Assembly: GCA_002095305.1 (NCBI GenBank)
Contig: MIEI01000006.1
Location: 1 to 64,000 of the forward strand
Source: Pantoea brenneri
GTDB lineage: Bacteria > Pseudomonadota > Gammaproteobacteria > Enterobacterales > Enterobacteriaceae
Reading direction: 5' to 3'
Length of the DNA stretch: 64,000 nucleotides
In this document: positions 39,893 through 49,152 of the stretch, one piece after another
Layout of the letters: each line of letters begins with the position of its first letter
Numbering within the stretch: position 1 is the stretch's first letter
Notes under the pieces: model-generated
The model's input: the letters and a program-made list of their open reading frames with translations, nothing else
Databases searched by the model: none
What the model was told of the DNA's origin: nothing
Translations under genes and position numbers: made by a program

Positions 39893-40006
39893 TTAAATAT
39901 CCTTTTCTAACGGATCCTGTCCAGGCTCTTCATCCTCTTCTTCATCTTCCGGATAGATTTCAGCGTCATCAGGCAGCGGTTCATCGTAATCAGGACGTTC
40001 AGACAT
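39893..40006 (-). CDS. Acidic 37-residue small protein, unrecognised
   Basis: A micro-ORF below usual length cut-offs. Its ATG has a textbook GGAGG eight to nine bases upstream, and it ends at TAA. The product begins MSERPDYDEPLPDDAEIY and continues into a run rich in Glu/Asp, ending PLEKDI. About half of the residues are Asp or Glu, with no membrane segment and no Cys. The strong ribosome-binding site and third-position use argue that it is translated. I do not recognise a family. It lies between yoaA and a second small gene on the same strand. Confidence 0.65.
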   Translation of the reverse strand: MSERPDYDEPLPDDAEIYPEDEEEDEEPGQDPLEKDI

Positions 40007-40136
40007 AATTACCTCCGGTGATAAATAGCAGTGCTGCTATTTCATCTCAGCATAGTTAACCGCCACTTCCGCCCGCCCGCTTTTGGTTGAAAGTGTGAGT
40101 TAAGCGGTAATAATCCTGCTGTCGCTGCCGTGGCCG

Positions 40137-40304
40137 CTAGTGATGAATGTAAAAGGCCCCCGCCAGCATGATGACAAAGAGAACGGCAAAGGTGATATAA
40201 CCCTGCTTCGCACCACGCGACAGACCGACAAACGCCGACACCACAATAAACAGCAGCGTCAGTGCGCCTGCCATTACCCAAAACAGATACTGCGTATTCG
40301 CCAT
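40137..40304 (-). CDS. Small inner-membrane protein with two helices
   Basis: 55 residues starting MANTQYLFWVMAGALTLLF. Two hydrophobic segments (about 6-26 and 35-52) flank a short loop SRGAKQGY, and the protein ends YIHH. The ATG at 40304 has GAGGA upstream; an ATG nine codons earlier is in frame but gives an acidic lead. I do not recognise a named family. It is 130 bases upstream of the acidic small ORF on the same strand, so the two could be co-transcribed. Confidence 0.6.
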   Translation of the reverse strand: MANTQYLFWVMAGALTLLFIVVSAFVGLSRGAKQGYITFAVLFVIMLAGAFYIHH

Positions 40305-40589
40305 GCTTTCATCCTCATCCTGTGGCGTCATTTATCGGCTGATTTATATCATTTTTTGCTGCGGGGTGCGTCACTTCTGTTGCCTGGCGCGCCGCTTAGC
40401 GCCCGGCTCCGCCTGATACTGTGTGATGCAGCTATCAAATGCGGTGGATAGCTGCGAGGAAATAAGCGCACGGATTATAATCATTACATCACCTTATCGT
40501 TGGGATGTGGCATCCGTAAGGTGACGCGCGGTCGGCACATTGGCGCAGACCGCCTCTATCGTACTGTCTGCCTCAGGCGGAGGAACGTT

Positions 40590-40949
40590 ATGAATCATTC
40601 CCGCATCGGATCGCTTATCGGCGTACTGCTGGTCTGTGGCTGCCAGGCACCTACTCCTGATCAGGCACGCCTCGGTCAGCCGGTATTTCAGGCCCAGAGC
40701 GCCCGCACCGCACCGCAGCTTAGTGACTGTATTTATCGTGGCTGGTCTACCACCGAGGTGATCGCCAGGGATAATACTACGCATACGCAACCGCGCGGTG
40801 AGCAAATCACCGTCCTGACGTGGGAAGATTCGATATTCGCCGACGTGACGCCACAGCGACGCGGTGCCGGGGTAAAATTCTTTACCACTTTTAATATGTG
40901 GCCGCAGGTGATGGCCGATCGTCAGGCTATCGTCAAACGCTGCCTGTGA
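40590..40949 (+). CDS. Putative lipoprotein, unrecognised
   Basis: 119 residues from the ATG at 40590, which has GGAGG seven bases upstream. The N-terminus MNHSRIGSLIGVLLVCGCQAP looks like a type II signal peptide with Cys18 as the lipidated residue; the -2 Cys is unusual. The mature part is a small soluble domain with two cysteines (DCIYRGW and KRCL) that could pair. I do not recognise the family. It lies just upstream of yoaB, with 67 bases between. Confidence 0.7.
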   Translation: MNHSRIGSLIGVLLVCGCQAPTPDQARLGQPVFQAQSARTAPQLSDCIYRGWSTTEVIARDNTTHTQPRGEQITVLTWEDSIFADVTPQRRGAGVKFFTTFNMWPQVMADRQAIVKRCL

Positions 40950-41016
40950 GGGGGAAGAGATGACAGCGGCATAAGGAATGTGCCAGGCTAATGCCCATCA
41001 AACCAGGGAGAAAAAG

Positions 41017-41361
41017 ATGAGTATTACCCGCATCGATCCGGAACATCGTATGTCCGAAGCCGTGATTCACAATGACACCATCTATTACACCAGCGTGCCA
41101 GAGAATCTGGATGAGGATGCTGAAGCGCAGACGGCCAATGCACTGGCGGTGATTGACAGATTGCTGACGCGACTCGGCAGTGATAAGAGCAAAATTCTTG
41201 ATGCCACCCTGTTTCTGGTGGACAAAGCGGACCTGCCCGCAATGAACCGCGCCTGGGACGCCTGGGTTTCCCCGGATAACGCGCCAGTACGCTGCACGGT
41301 TCAGGCAGGTTTGATGAACCCGCAATACAAAATCGAAATCAAAATCATCGCAGCACGTTAA
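41017..41361 (+). CDS. yoaB: YoaB, RidA/YjgF-family protein
   Basis: Rid-family protein; RidA itself hydrolyses reactive enamine/imine intermediates, while the YoaB subgroup is less defined. 114 residues, the E. coli length. The conserved Arg lies in APVRCTVQAGLMNP, and the N-terminal part reads SEAVIHNDTIYYTSVPENLD. The ATG at 41017 has AGGGAG upstream. It is convergent with yoaH. Confidence 0.93.
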   Translation: MSITRIDPEHRMSEAVIHNDTIYYTSVPENLDEDAEAQTANALAVIDRLLTRLGSDKSKILDATLFLVDKADLPAMNRAWDAWVSPDNAPVRCTVQAGLMNPQYKIEIKIIAAR

Positions 41362-41373
41362 GCCTGCCGGGCG

Positions 41374-41559
41374 CTATTCTTCTTCATCCTCGTCGTCGAA
41401 CAGCGCCCGGATTTGCTCGCCTTTATGATTCTGGCGAATTTCCTGTGCCACCTGGGCGATAGCTTCGCCACTCGACAGTCCACCCGCCATCAGCTCCTGA
41501 ATACGCTCGACGGCCTGCTGTTGCTGCTCATGAGAGAGAGCCGGTAATCCTATAGCCAT
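41374..41559 (-). CDS. yoaH: YoaH, UPF0181 small protein
   Basis: 61 residues, family UPF0181, function unknown. [20 protein letters not shown] and an acidic C-terminus (FDDEDEEE) match E. coli YoaH (59). It is divergent from pabB and convergent with yoaB, as in E. coli. Confidence 0.92.
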   Translation of the reverse strand: MAIGLPALSHEQQQQAVERIQELMAGGLSSGEAIAQVAQEIRQNHKGEQIRALFDDEDEEE

Positions 41560-41670
41560 GTTTCACTCCTGCGTTGGGGGCAGCGATTATCACACGCCGA
41601 ACAAACAGGTGCCAGTCAGGAAAAAATATGTCAGTCTGACGACCTCTTTGCTCTCTGATTTGTCTGCCTG

Positions 41671-43029
41671 ATGATTGTTGAAACCCTCAGTCTTGATTAT
41701 ACCCCGGATGCGCTGATTCAGCGTTTCGCCCCGATTGCCAGCCTGCCGTGGGCAATGCTGCTCTCTTCCGCCAATGCCAACCATAGCGACAATCGTTTTG
41801 ATATACTCACCGCCGATCCGCGCGCCACGCTGGTAACCCGCGGTGACGTTACCCACATTACCGATGCCAGCGGCTGCAGCGAATCTGGCGCGGATCCGCT
41901 GCAACTGGTTCAGCAGCAGTGTGATGCGCTGGGCATGACGCCGCTCAGTCATGACCATCTGCCGTTTCAGGGCGGCGCGCTTGGCCTGTTCGGGTACGAT
42001 CTCGGTCGCCGGTTTGAGCAGTTGCCACAGCAGGCACAGGCCGATCTCACCACGCCGGATATGGCGGTCGGCATTTACGACTGGGCATTGATTGCCGATC
42101 ATCATCGTCAGACCCTGACGTTGCTGGCATTGCAGGATGTTGAAGCCCGCGCCGCCTGGCTGGCGCAGTGGCCTGAACGTGAAGCCGTGCCGTTCAGCCT
42201 TACCACCCAGTGGCAATCCAACCTCAATTACGCTGACTACGCGGCACGCTTTGCCGCCGTTCAGGCTTATATTCAGGCGGGTGACTGCTATCAGGTGAAT
42301 CTGGCTCAGCGTTTTCAGGCCGGTTATCAGGGTGATGAGTGGCAGGCCTTTTGTGCCCTCAACCAGGCCAACCGCGCGCCGTTCAGCGCCTTTCTGCGCC
42401 TGCCGCACAGCGCGATCCTTAGCCTGTCGCCGGAGCGCTTTTTATCATTGAATGATAAACAGATCGAAACCCGCCCGATCAAAGGTACCCGTCCACGCTG
42501 TGCCGATCCGATTGCCGATCGGCAACAGGCAGATGATCTGCAAAATGCAGAAAAAGATCGCGCCGAAAATCTGATGATTGTCGATTTGCTGCGTAACGAC
42601 ATTGGCCGCGTGGCGGTGCCTGGCTCAGTCAGTGTGCCTGAGCTGTTTGTGGTCGAGCCCTTCCCTGCCGTTCACCATCTGGTCAGCACGGTGCGGGCGC
42701 AGCTTCCTGACGATCTGCAGGCCACCGATCTGCTGCGCGCCTGTTTCCCTGGCGGCTCAATTACCGGCGCGCCAAAAATCCGGGCGATGGAAATTATTGA
42801 TCAGCTGGAACCGCAGCGCCGGAATGCCTGGTGCGGCAGCATTGGCTATCTCAGCCTGTGTGGCCGCATGGATACCAGCATCACCATCCGCACCCTGATT
42901 GCTGAAGGTCAGCAGCTTTACTGCGCGGCGGGTGGCGGCATTGTCGCCGACAGTGAGGTGCAGGCGGAATATCAGGAGACGCTGGATAAAGTCAGCCGCA
43001 TTCTGCCGGCGCTGGAACAGGGGGTCTGA
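41671..43029 (+). CDS. pabB: Aminodeoxychorismate synthase component I
   Basis: Converts chorismate plus PabA-derived ammonia to 4-amino-4-deoxychorismate for folate synthesis. 452 residues (E. coli 453). The chorismate-binding domain shows QAGDCYQVNLAQRF, ETRPIKGTRPR with the active-site Lys, DLLRNDIGRV and CFPGGSITGAPKIRAMEIID. The stop is directly followed by the nudL ATG, so they form one operon. Confidence 0.96.
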   Translation: MIVETLSLDYTPDALIQRFAPIASLPWAMLLSSANANHSDNRFDILTADPRATLVTRGDVTHITDASGCSESGADPLQLVQQQCDALGMTPLSHDHLPFQGGALGLFGYDLGRRFEQLPQQAQADLTTPDMAVGIYDWALIADHHRQTLTLLALQDVEARAAWLAQWPEREAVPFSLTTQWQSNLNYADYAARFAAVQAYIQAGDCYQVNLAQRFQAGYQGDEWQAFCALNQANRAPFSAFLRLPHSAILSLSPERFLSLNDKQIETRPIKGTRPRCADPIADRQQADDLQNAEKDRAENLMIVDLLRNDIGRVAVPGSVSVPELFVVEPFPAVHHLVSTVRAQLPDDLQATDLLRACFPGGSITGAPKIRAMEIIDQLEPQRRNAWCGSIGYLSLCGRMDTSITIRTLIAEGQQLYCAAGGGIVADSEVQAEYQETLDKVSRILPALEQGV

Positions 43030-43593
43030 ATGGCGCTCACGCTTGACGCCTTCCGCAGCCGGTTCCTGCTGCAGCCACCGCAACACAATACGCAACGTCT
43101 CGCCGGACGGCATGCCGCAGTGCTGGTACCGATTGTGGCGCGACCGGAACCGGGTCTGTTGCTGACCCAGCGCTCCCATGGGCTGCGTAAGCATGCCGGA
43201 CAGGTCGCCTTCCCTGGCGGCATGCAGGATGATACCGATGCCTCGCTGATCGCGACCGCTCTGCGGGAAGCACAGGAGGAAGTGGGCATCGACCCACAGC
43301 AGGTTGAGGTGTTGGGCGTGCTGCCTGCCGTTACCAGCAGCACCGGCTTTCAGGTGACGCCGGTGCTGGCGATCATTCCGCCGGATCTGCCGCTACGAAT
43401 CAACCCGGACGAAGTGCGCAGCGCCTTTGAGATGCCGCTGGCCGAAGCGTTACGGCTCAGCCGCTATAGCGCGCTGGAGGTGCACCGCGCTGGCGTGCGT
43501 CATCCGGTCTGGCTGTCGCGCTATCAGGATTACCTAGTCTGGGGCATGACCGCCGGCATTATCCGCTCACTCAGCGAGCAAATTGCGTTCTGA
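43030..43593 (+). CDS. nudL: NudL Nudix hydrolase (CoA-pyrophosphatase type)
   Basis: Nudix family, predicted CoA/nucleoside-diphosphate-X pyrophosphatase. 187 residues (E. coli NudL/YeaB 192). The Nudix box is [20 protein letters not shown] followed by EEVGI, with the upstream [12 protein letters not shown] typical of the CoA subgroup. Its ATG touches the pabB stop. A possible promoter for sdaA (TATAAT at 43650) lies downstream. Confidence 0.95.
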   Translation: MALTLDAFRSRFLLQPPQHNTQRLAGRHAAVLVPIVARPEPGLLLTQRSHGLRKHAGQVAFPGGMQDDTDASLIATALREAQEEVGIDPQQVEVLGVLPAVTSSTGFQVTPVLAIIPPDLPLRINPDEVRSAFEMPLAEALRLSRYSALEVHRAGVRHPVWLSRYQDYLVWGMTAGIIRSLSEQIAF

Positions 43594-43780
43594 CGCCCAC
43601 TTTTGCCATTAACCTGTTGCTTTTCGGCCTGCTGAGCGGCGGGCCGCGCTATAATTTTTTCTATCGGTTTTAATAAGTTTATTTCATGCGAAAAGCTGCT
43701 CTTTTCTCCGGCATGACTATTACTATTAGCGCCATAAACTGCCCCGGCAGACTGAGAATAATTTGTGAGGAGTGTCACCT

Positions 43781-45145
43781 GTGATTAGTGTTTTCGACAT
43801 GTTCAAAGTGGGCATAGGCCCATCAAGTTCGCATACTGTCGGCCCGATGAAAGCGGGTAAGCAGTTTGTGGATTTGTTATCCGAACAGGGAAAGCTACAG
43901 GAGGTGACCCGCATTGCGGTAGATGTCTACGGCTCACTGTCGCTGACCGGTAAAGGCCACCATACCGACATCGCCATTATTATGGGGCTGGCGGGCGAAT
44001 CTCCCGACACGGTCGATATTGATGCCATCCCGGCCTTTATTAAAGATGTCGCCCAGCGTGAACGTTTACTGCTGGCCAAAGGGGCGCATGAGGTCGACTT
44101 CCCGCGTGAGGGCGGCATGGTGTTCCGCAGTGAAAACCTCTCGCTGCATGAAAACGGTCTGCGTCTGCTGGCGTTCGCCGGCGACCTGCTGATTCTGTCG
44201 AAAACCTACTACTCCGTCGGTGGCGGCTTTATCGTCGATGAAGAGCATTTCGGTCAGTCGGCGCTGGATGAAGTTTCAGTGCCGTGGCCGTTCCACTCCG
44301 CCAAAGATCTGCTGGCGCACTGCCGCGAAACCGGACTCTCCTTATCCGGTCTGGTGATGAAAAACGAACTGGCGCTGCACAGTCGCGATGAGATCCACGC
44401 CTATTTCGCCAACATCTGGCAGACCATGCAGGCCTGCATCGATCGCGGCCTGAATACCGAAGGCGTACTGCCGGGGCCGCTGCGGGTGCCGCGCCGCGCC
44501 GCCTCGCTGCGTCGTTTGCTGATCTCCTCATCCAAACACTCTAACGATCCGATGATCGTCATCGACTGGATCAATATGTTCGCGCTGGCGGTGAATGAGG
44601 AAAACGCGGCCGGCGGACGGGTTGTCACCGCGCCAACCAACGGCGCCTGTGGCATCGTGCCGGCGGTACTGGCCTATTACGATCACTTTATTGAGCCGGT
44701 AACGCCGGATATTTTCCTGCGCTACTTCCTCGCATCCGGTGCTATCGGCGTGCTGTATAAAATGAACGCGTCGATTTCGGGCGCAGAAGTGGGATGCCAG
44801 GGCGAAGTGGGTGTCGCCTGTTCGATGGCGGCAGCCGGTCTGGCAGAACTGCTGGGCGGCAGCCCGGAACAGGTTTGCGTCGCCGCCGAGATCGGCATGG
44901 AGCATAACCTCGGGCTGACCTGTGACCCGGTCGCCGGACAGGTTCAGGTGCCCTGCATTGAGCGAAATGCTATCGCCTCGGTCAAAGCGATCAATGCGGC
45001 GCGTATGGCCCTGCGTCGCACCAGTGAACCGCGCGTCTCACTGGATAAGGTGATCGAGACCATGTATGAAACCGGCAAAGACATGAACGCCAAATACCGT
45101 GAAACTTCACGCGGCGGCCTGGCGATTAAAGTACAGTGCGATTAA
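43781..45145 (+). CDS. sdaA: L-serine deaminase I
   Basis: Iron-sulfur L-serine dehydratase converting serine to pyruvate and ammonia. 454 residues, equal to E. coli, when the GTG at 43781 is used; it has GAGGAG upstream and E. coli sdaA also starts with GTG. An in-frame GTG three codons earlier is less likely. Family blocks: VGIGPSSSHTVGPMKAG, TGKGHHTD, TNGACGIVPAV and GLTCDPVAGQVQVPCIERN, holding the cluster cysteines. Confidence 0.96.
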   Translation: MISVFDMFKVGIGPSSSHTVGPMKAGKQFVDLLSEQGKLQEVTRIAVDVYGSLSLTGKGHHTDIAIIMGLAGESPDTVDIDAIPAFIKDVAQRERLLLAKGAHEVDFPREGGMVFRSENLSLHENGLRLLAFAGDLLILSKTYYSVGGGFIVDEEHFGQSALDEVSVPWPFHSAKDLLAHCRETGLSLSGLVMKNELALHSRDEIHAYFANIWQTMQACIDRGLNTEGVLPGPLRVPRRAASLRRLLISSSKHSNDPMIVIDWINMFALAVNEENAAGGRVVTAPTNGACGIVPAVLAYYDHFIEPVTPDIFLRYFLASGAIGVLYKMNASISGAEVGCQGEVGVACSMAAAGLAELLGGSPEQVCVAAEIGMEHNLGLTCDPVAGQVQVPCIERNAIASVKAINAARMALRRTSEPRVSLDKVIETMYETGKDMNAKYRETSRGGLAIKVQCD

Positions 45146-45195
45146 TCGAAACGTTTGATTGTTTAATTAATGTGCAATCGTAATGAAATCCGCCT

Positions 45196-45216
45196 CCTGC
45201 GCTATCTCAGCGCAGG
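45196..45216 (+). terminator. Hairpin downstream of sdaA
   Basis: An 8-bp stem CCTGCGCT/AGCGCAGG with a 5-base loop lies 50 bases after the sdaA stop. No T run follows; it could be a weak terminator or an end-protecting hairpin. Confidence 0.45.
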
Positions 45217-45369
45217 GTAAACCGGTAGAGTGATTTCCGCGCGACTGTCCTGGTCGCGCAACTTTCCAGCACCGCTTTTCTGCATTCCGGCCTCAATGTT
45301 GATCGGGCCGTGCCGATAACAACCCCGTTATTTTTGGCTTTTTTCTGGTTTTTTGGGAAGGTGGTACTG

Positions 45370-46941
45370 ATGCTCATGGCCCAGCAATTTGTTGGACAAT
45401 TCAGACGCAAGCGTTTGCTGATTGCGCTGGCAATCGCCACCGTGGTACTGATTCTGACGCTGGCATTTCGTTATATTGAAGAGAAGTCGCGTATTGAACA
45501 GCAGGCGATGGATTTCGCCGATAAAGCGATTATGCGGTTTGACCGGATGTTTTCACCGCTGGATGTTTCCGCTAATAATACCCTCGGGCTGGTCGGCGTG
45601 CCCTGCCGCGACGTGCGTTTTCCGCTGATTGAGAAAATTTCCGCGCTGCAAACGGTGCGCGCCATTCTGCTGGTCGATAATGACGCGATCTACTGTTCCA
45701 GTATCTTTGGTCCGCGTGCGATCCCGTTTAGCGAGACCTATCCCGAACTGGCCTTTACCGGTCAGCGCATGACGCTTGCCACCGACAATTACCTGTTAAA
45801 AGGGTCGCCGGTATTATTACTCTGGACGCCAAGAAGCCCGGATAATCGCTCCGGTATTTTGCAGGTAATTAACATCGAAATGATGAGTAATTATCTGCTG
45901 GAACCGCAGTTGCCGTGGGTGGAACGGGCGGTCTTCAACGTCAACGGCGAGAGTCTGGAGTATGGCAATCCGCTGATTGAACCCACGCTGCCGTCGGAAG
46001 ATGAGGTGAGTTACTATCAGGCCTCGCTGCGTTATCCCTACACCCTGACGCTGTACGGTCCCTCCCCGACCCGGCTGGCACTGCACACGCTGCCGTCGCA
46101 GCTGCCGCTGGCGCTACTGCTCAGCCTGCTGATGGGGTATATCGTCTGGCTGGCGACCGCCAACCGCATGAGCCTGAGCTGGCAAATCAGCTACGGCATC
46201 ACCGCCAATGAGTTTATGGTTTACTGCCAGCCGCTGATTAACGCCAGAAGCGGCCAGTGCGATGGCATTGAGTTGCTGCTGCGCTGGCATAATGCGCGTC
46301 AGGGCTGGGTGGCACCCGATGTGTTTATTCCGCTGGCCGAACGGCAGAATCTGATTAAGCCGCTGACCCGCTTCGTGCTGAACGAGGTGGTACAACAGCT
46401 CCCTCACCTGCCTGCGTGTCCGGGTTTCCACATCGCTATTAACGTTGCCGCCAGCCATTTCCGCGACCGCGCTATCCTGCAGGATCTGCAAAACCTCTGG
46501 TGGCCCGCCAATCCGGTACCGAAGCTGGTGGTCGAGTTAACCGAACGCGATGCGCTGCCGGTGGTTGATCAATCGGTCATCGCCCAGCTGCATGAGATCG
46601 GCGTGCGGCTGGCGATTGATGATTTTGGTACCGGCCACAGCTCGCTCTCCTACCTGAAGGATTTAAAGCCCGACGTACTGAAGATCGACAAAATCTTTAC
46701 CGCCGCCATCGGTACCGATGCGATTAACGCCACCGTCACCGACATGGTGATTTCACTGGCGCAGCGCCTGAATATCAGTCTGGTCGCTGAAGGGGTCGAA
46801 ACGGCAGAACAGGCCGCCTATCTGCGGGCGCGCGGCGTCGATCATCTGCAGGGCTATTATTATGCCCGCCCGATGCCCATCGGTGATTTCCCCGGCTGGC
46901 TGGCAAAGCACAAGCCAGACGTTGACCCGGTACCCACCTGA
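45370..46941 (+). CDS. pdeD: CSS-motif EAL-domain c-di-GMP phosphodiesterase
   Basis: Inner-membrane c-di-GMP phosphodiesterase. 523 residues from the ATG at 45370. Two membrane segments (about 14-36 and 255-275) flank a periplasmic CSS domain whose signature CSS follows DAIYC. The C-terminal EAL domain shows the catalytic blocks NVAASHF, ELTERDA, IDDFGTGHSS, LKIDKIF and EGVETAEQA. The signature itself is ELL instead of EAL (E. coli YoaD has EIL). It lies between sdaA and yoaE as in E. coli. Confidence 0.93.
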   Translation: MLMAQQFVGQFRRKRLLIALAIATVVLILTLAFRYIEEKSRIEQQAMDFADKAIMRFDRMFSPLDVSANNTLGLVGVPCRDVRFPLIEKISALQTVRAILLVDNDAIYCSSIFGPRAIPFSETYPELAFTGQRMTLATDNYLLKGSPVLLLWTPRSPDNRSGILQVINIEMMSNYLLEPQLPWVERAVFNVNGESLEYGNPLIEPTLPSEDEVSYYQASLRYPYTLTLYGPSPTRLALHTLPSQLPLALLLSLLMGYIVWLATANRMSLSWQISYGITANEFMVYCQPLINARSGQCDGIELLLRWHNARQGWVAPDVFIPLAERQNLIKPLTRFVLNEVVQQLPHLPACPGFHIAINVAASHFRDRAILQDLQNLWWPANPVPKLVVELTERDALPVVDQSVIAQLHEIGVRLAIDDFGTGHSSLSYLKDLKPDVLKIDKIFTAAIGTDAINATVTDMVISLAQRLNISLVAEGVETAEQAAYLRARGVDHLQGYYYARPMPIGDFPGWLAKHKPDVDPVPT

Positions 46942-46974
46942 TCGCAGATGATGCTTCGGCAATAACGTCAGGCT

Positions 46975-47004
46975 AAAAAAAAGCCGCTGCATCAGAGCAG
47001 CGGC
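46975..47004 (-). terminator. yoaE terminator
   Basis: An 8-bp stem GCCGCTGC/GCAGCGGC with a 6-base loop is followed by T8 on the minus strand. It lies between the convergent pdeD and yoaE. Confidence 0.9.
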
Positions 47005-47075
47005 GTTCAACAACCTCAGACAGTCAGTGGGCGACTCAGCAAACCTGCGGTCGCCGGTTATTTGCCTGACCCGCC

Positions 47076-48647
47076 TTAGCGTTCTTCCTCTTCATCCTGC
47101 GGCTGATCTTTGGTAACCCGCACCAGATCGATACGGTAATCGGTCGCTTCGATGATCTGAAAGTGCAGCGGCGTGATATCAATCACCTCACCTGGCTGCG
47201 GCAACTGCCCTTTCTGGGCAATCAGCAGGCCCGCCAGCGAGGCGTGATCTTCATCCGGGTCAACCAGCTGATGGAAGTCGAGCAACTGTTGCAGCGAGTG
47301 CAAATCGGTGCCGCCTTTCACTAACCAGCCGTCGCCATCGGCGATGATATCCGGCGTTTCATCCTCATCCGGGAACTCACCGGCGATCGCTTCCAGCACG
47401 TCAAGTGGCGTAATCAAACCCTGCACCACACCAAATTCATTGGTGACGATAACAAAACTGCCTTTGGCACGACGCAGCACGCCGAGCAGATTGATCGGAT
47501 CCAGCGTTTCCGGCACCACAATGGTCGGGGTATTGGCGGCAAAGGTCGCCACATCGACGCCGTGTTCCAGCGCCACCAGCAGCTCTTTCGCCCGTACTAC
47601 GCCGACAATTTCGTCCAGCTCACCGCGACAGACCGGGAACAGGCTGTGCGGCGTATCCAGCAGCTGAATACGAATCTCATCGACCGGACGGTTGGCATCC
47701 ACCCACGAGATTTCACCGCGCGGCGTCATAATGCTGCGAATCGAACGGGACGCCAGCGTCAGCACGCCGTTGATCATATAGCGCTCTTCATCTTTAAACG
47801 CTTCCTGCGGCATCGCTTCTGTTAACGCGGACTCTTCATTACTGCTGCTGTTAGCCGTCTGGGCGCGATTGCGGCCGCCCATCAGACGCAGAATCGCTTC
47901 GGCGGTACGTTCACGCATCGGTCGATGCGACTGATGCCGGATAAAGTTACGACGGGCAATCTGGTTAAACAGCTCAATCAGGATCGAGAAGCCGATCGCC
48001 GCGTAGAGATAACCTTTCGGAATATGGAAACCAAAGCCTTCGGCCACCAGTGACAGACCAATCATCAACAGGAAGCTCAGACAGAGCACCACCACCGTTG
48101 GATGCGCATTAACAAAGTTGGTTAATGGCTTAGAGGCCAGCAACATCACACCCATTGCAATCACCACGGCGGTCATCATCACCGGCAGATGGTTCACCAT
48201 GCCGACTGCAGTAATCACCGCATCAAGCGAAAACACCGCATCCAGCACCACAATCTGCGTTACCACCGCCCAGAAACTGGCGTAACCGCGGTTGCCTGAG
48301 CCGTCCAGCTGGCGGTTCTCCAGCCTTTCATGCAGCTCCATGGTCGCCTTAAACAGCAGGAACAGACCACCCGCCAGCAGAATTAAATCCCGACCGGCAA
48401 AGCTGAAATCACCTACGCTGAATAGGGGCGTGGTGAGCGTCACCATCCACGAGATCAGCGACAGCAGGCCCAGACGCATCACCAGCGCCAGCGACAGGCC
48501 GATCAGACGCGCTTTATCACGCTGCTTCGGCGGCAGTTTGTCCGCCAGGATGGCGATGAAGACCAGGTTATCGATGCCCAGCACGATTTCCAGCACGACA
48601 AGCGTCAGTAAACCCGCCCAGATTGAGGGGTCGAATAGAAATTCCAT
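47076..48647 (-). CDS. yoaE: TerC/CBS/CorC-domain membrane protein YoaE
   Basis: Integral membrane protein: a TerC-type transporter domain (seven or so helices, residues 1-235), then two CBS domains, then a CorC_HlyC transporter-associated domain. 523 residues (E. coli 518). Opening block [21 protein letters not shown] and [18 protein letters not shown] carry the acidic membrane residues of the TerC family; an acidic tail ends the protein. Role unknown, probably metal-ion related by family. A 500-base region separates it from divergent manX. Confidence 0.93.
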   Translation of the reverse strand: MEFLFDPSIWAGLLTLVVLEIVLGIDNLVFIAILADKLPPKQRDKARLIGLSLALVMRLGLLSLISWMVTLTTPLFSVGDFSFAGRDLILLAGGLFLLFKATMELHERLENRQLDGSGNRGYASFWAVVTQIVVLDAVFSLDAVITAVGMVNHLPVMMTAVVIAMGVMLLASKPLTNFVNAHPTVVVLCLSFLLMIGLSLVAEGFGFHIPKGYLYAAIGFSILIELFNQIARRNFIRHQSHRPMRERTAEAILRLMGGRNRAQTANSSSNEESALTEAMPQEAFKDEERYMINGVLTLASRSIRSIMTPRGEISWVDANRPVDEIRIQLLDTPHSLFPVCRGELDEIVGVVRAKELLVALEHGVDVATFAANTPTIVVPETLDPINLLGVLRRAKGSFVIVTNEFGVVQGLITPLDVLEAIAGEFPDEDETPDIIADGDGWLVKGGTDLHSLQQLLDFHQLVDPDEDHASLAGLLIAQKGQLPQPGEVIDITPLHFQIIEATDYRIDLVRVTKDQPQDEEEER

Positions 48648-48960
48648 TAATGACTCCTGAACGAGGAAAAGTGTGAACCGATGCGTGTCAGCGCGTTAAA
48701 GCGTGACAGAGTGACGATCGGGTAAGCAGTGAATACGCCGTCAGGCGAAAGATGACGCGCCAGCAGGCGCAAAGAACAGGTTAAGCGACGTCGGTGACGA
48801 TCCATAAAGGTGGGCTGAGGCCCGTTACTCCTGAGTAATAAACAGATCGTTAATGTATCAGGTCGCGCTTTGGCGTCAAAAAATTTTCTTATTTTTACAA
48901 TCTGCCATTCAAATGACGGAGCGCATTAAATTGCACGTTCCGTTAATCAGGCTGCGAATA

Positions 48961-48976
48961 GCTGACAGCCATCACA
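48961..48976 (+). promoter_or_regulatory. CRP-like site upstream of manX
   Basis: GCTGA-N6-TCACA agrees with the CRP half-sites in eight of ten positions. It lies directly next to the Mlc/NagC-like repeat. CRP activation of the mannose PTS operon is established in E. coli; use here is inferred. Confidence 0.6.
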
Positions 48977-48978
48977 TA

Positions 48979-49006
48979 ATTTATTTTTTCGATCACTAAA
49001 ATAAAT
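48979..49006 (+). promoter_or_regulatory. Mlc/NagC-type operator of manXYZ
   Basis: A perfect 9-bp inverted repeat, ATTTATTTT and AAAATAAAT, is separated by ten bases containing TCGATCA. Spacing and AT-rich arms fit the operators bound by Mlc (DgsA) and NagC, which control manXYZ in E. coli. Confidence 0.72.
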
Positions 49007-49152
49007 CGCGACTTTACGGCCTTATCGCAGTTACCCGATGATTTTCCGAGACTATCCGGATGATTCGGTAAACAGAATTTTCACAAAACCGAAGCGATAA
49101 CTCATACGGTTCATTGACTCAGATGAGCTTCTCAAGCGAACGGAGGTAGCAA

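Larger units (their letters stand above)
48648..49152. other. yoaE-manX divergent intergenic region
   Basis: 505 bases without a gene. The left half would be the leader of yoaE; the right half holds the CRP-like and Mlc/NagC-like sites for manXYZ. The yoaE side contains several small inverted repeats, such as GGGC CTCA GCCC near 48810. Confidence 0.55.

Noticed and set aside
41590-42408. Minus-strand ORF of 272 codons opposite pabB
   Set aside because: Antisense shadow; the pabB protein is fully conserved on the other strand.
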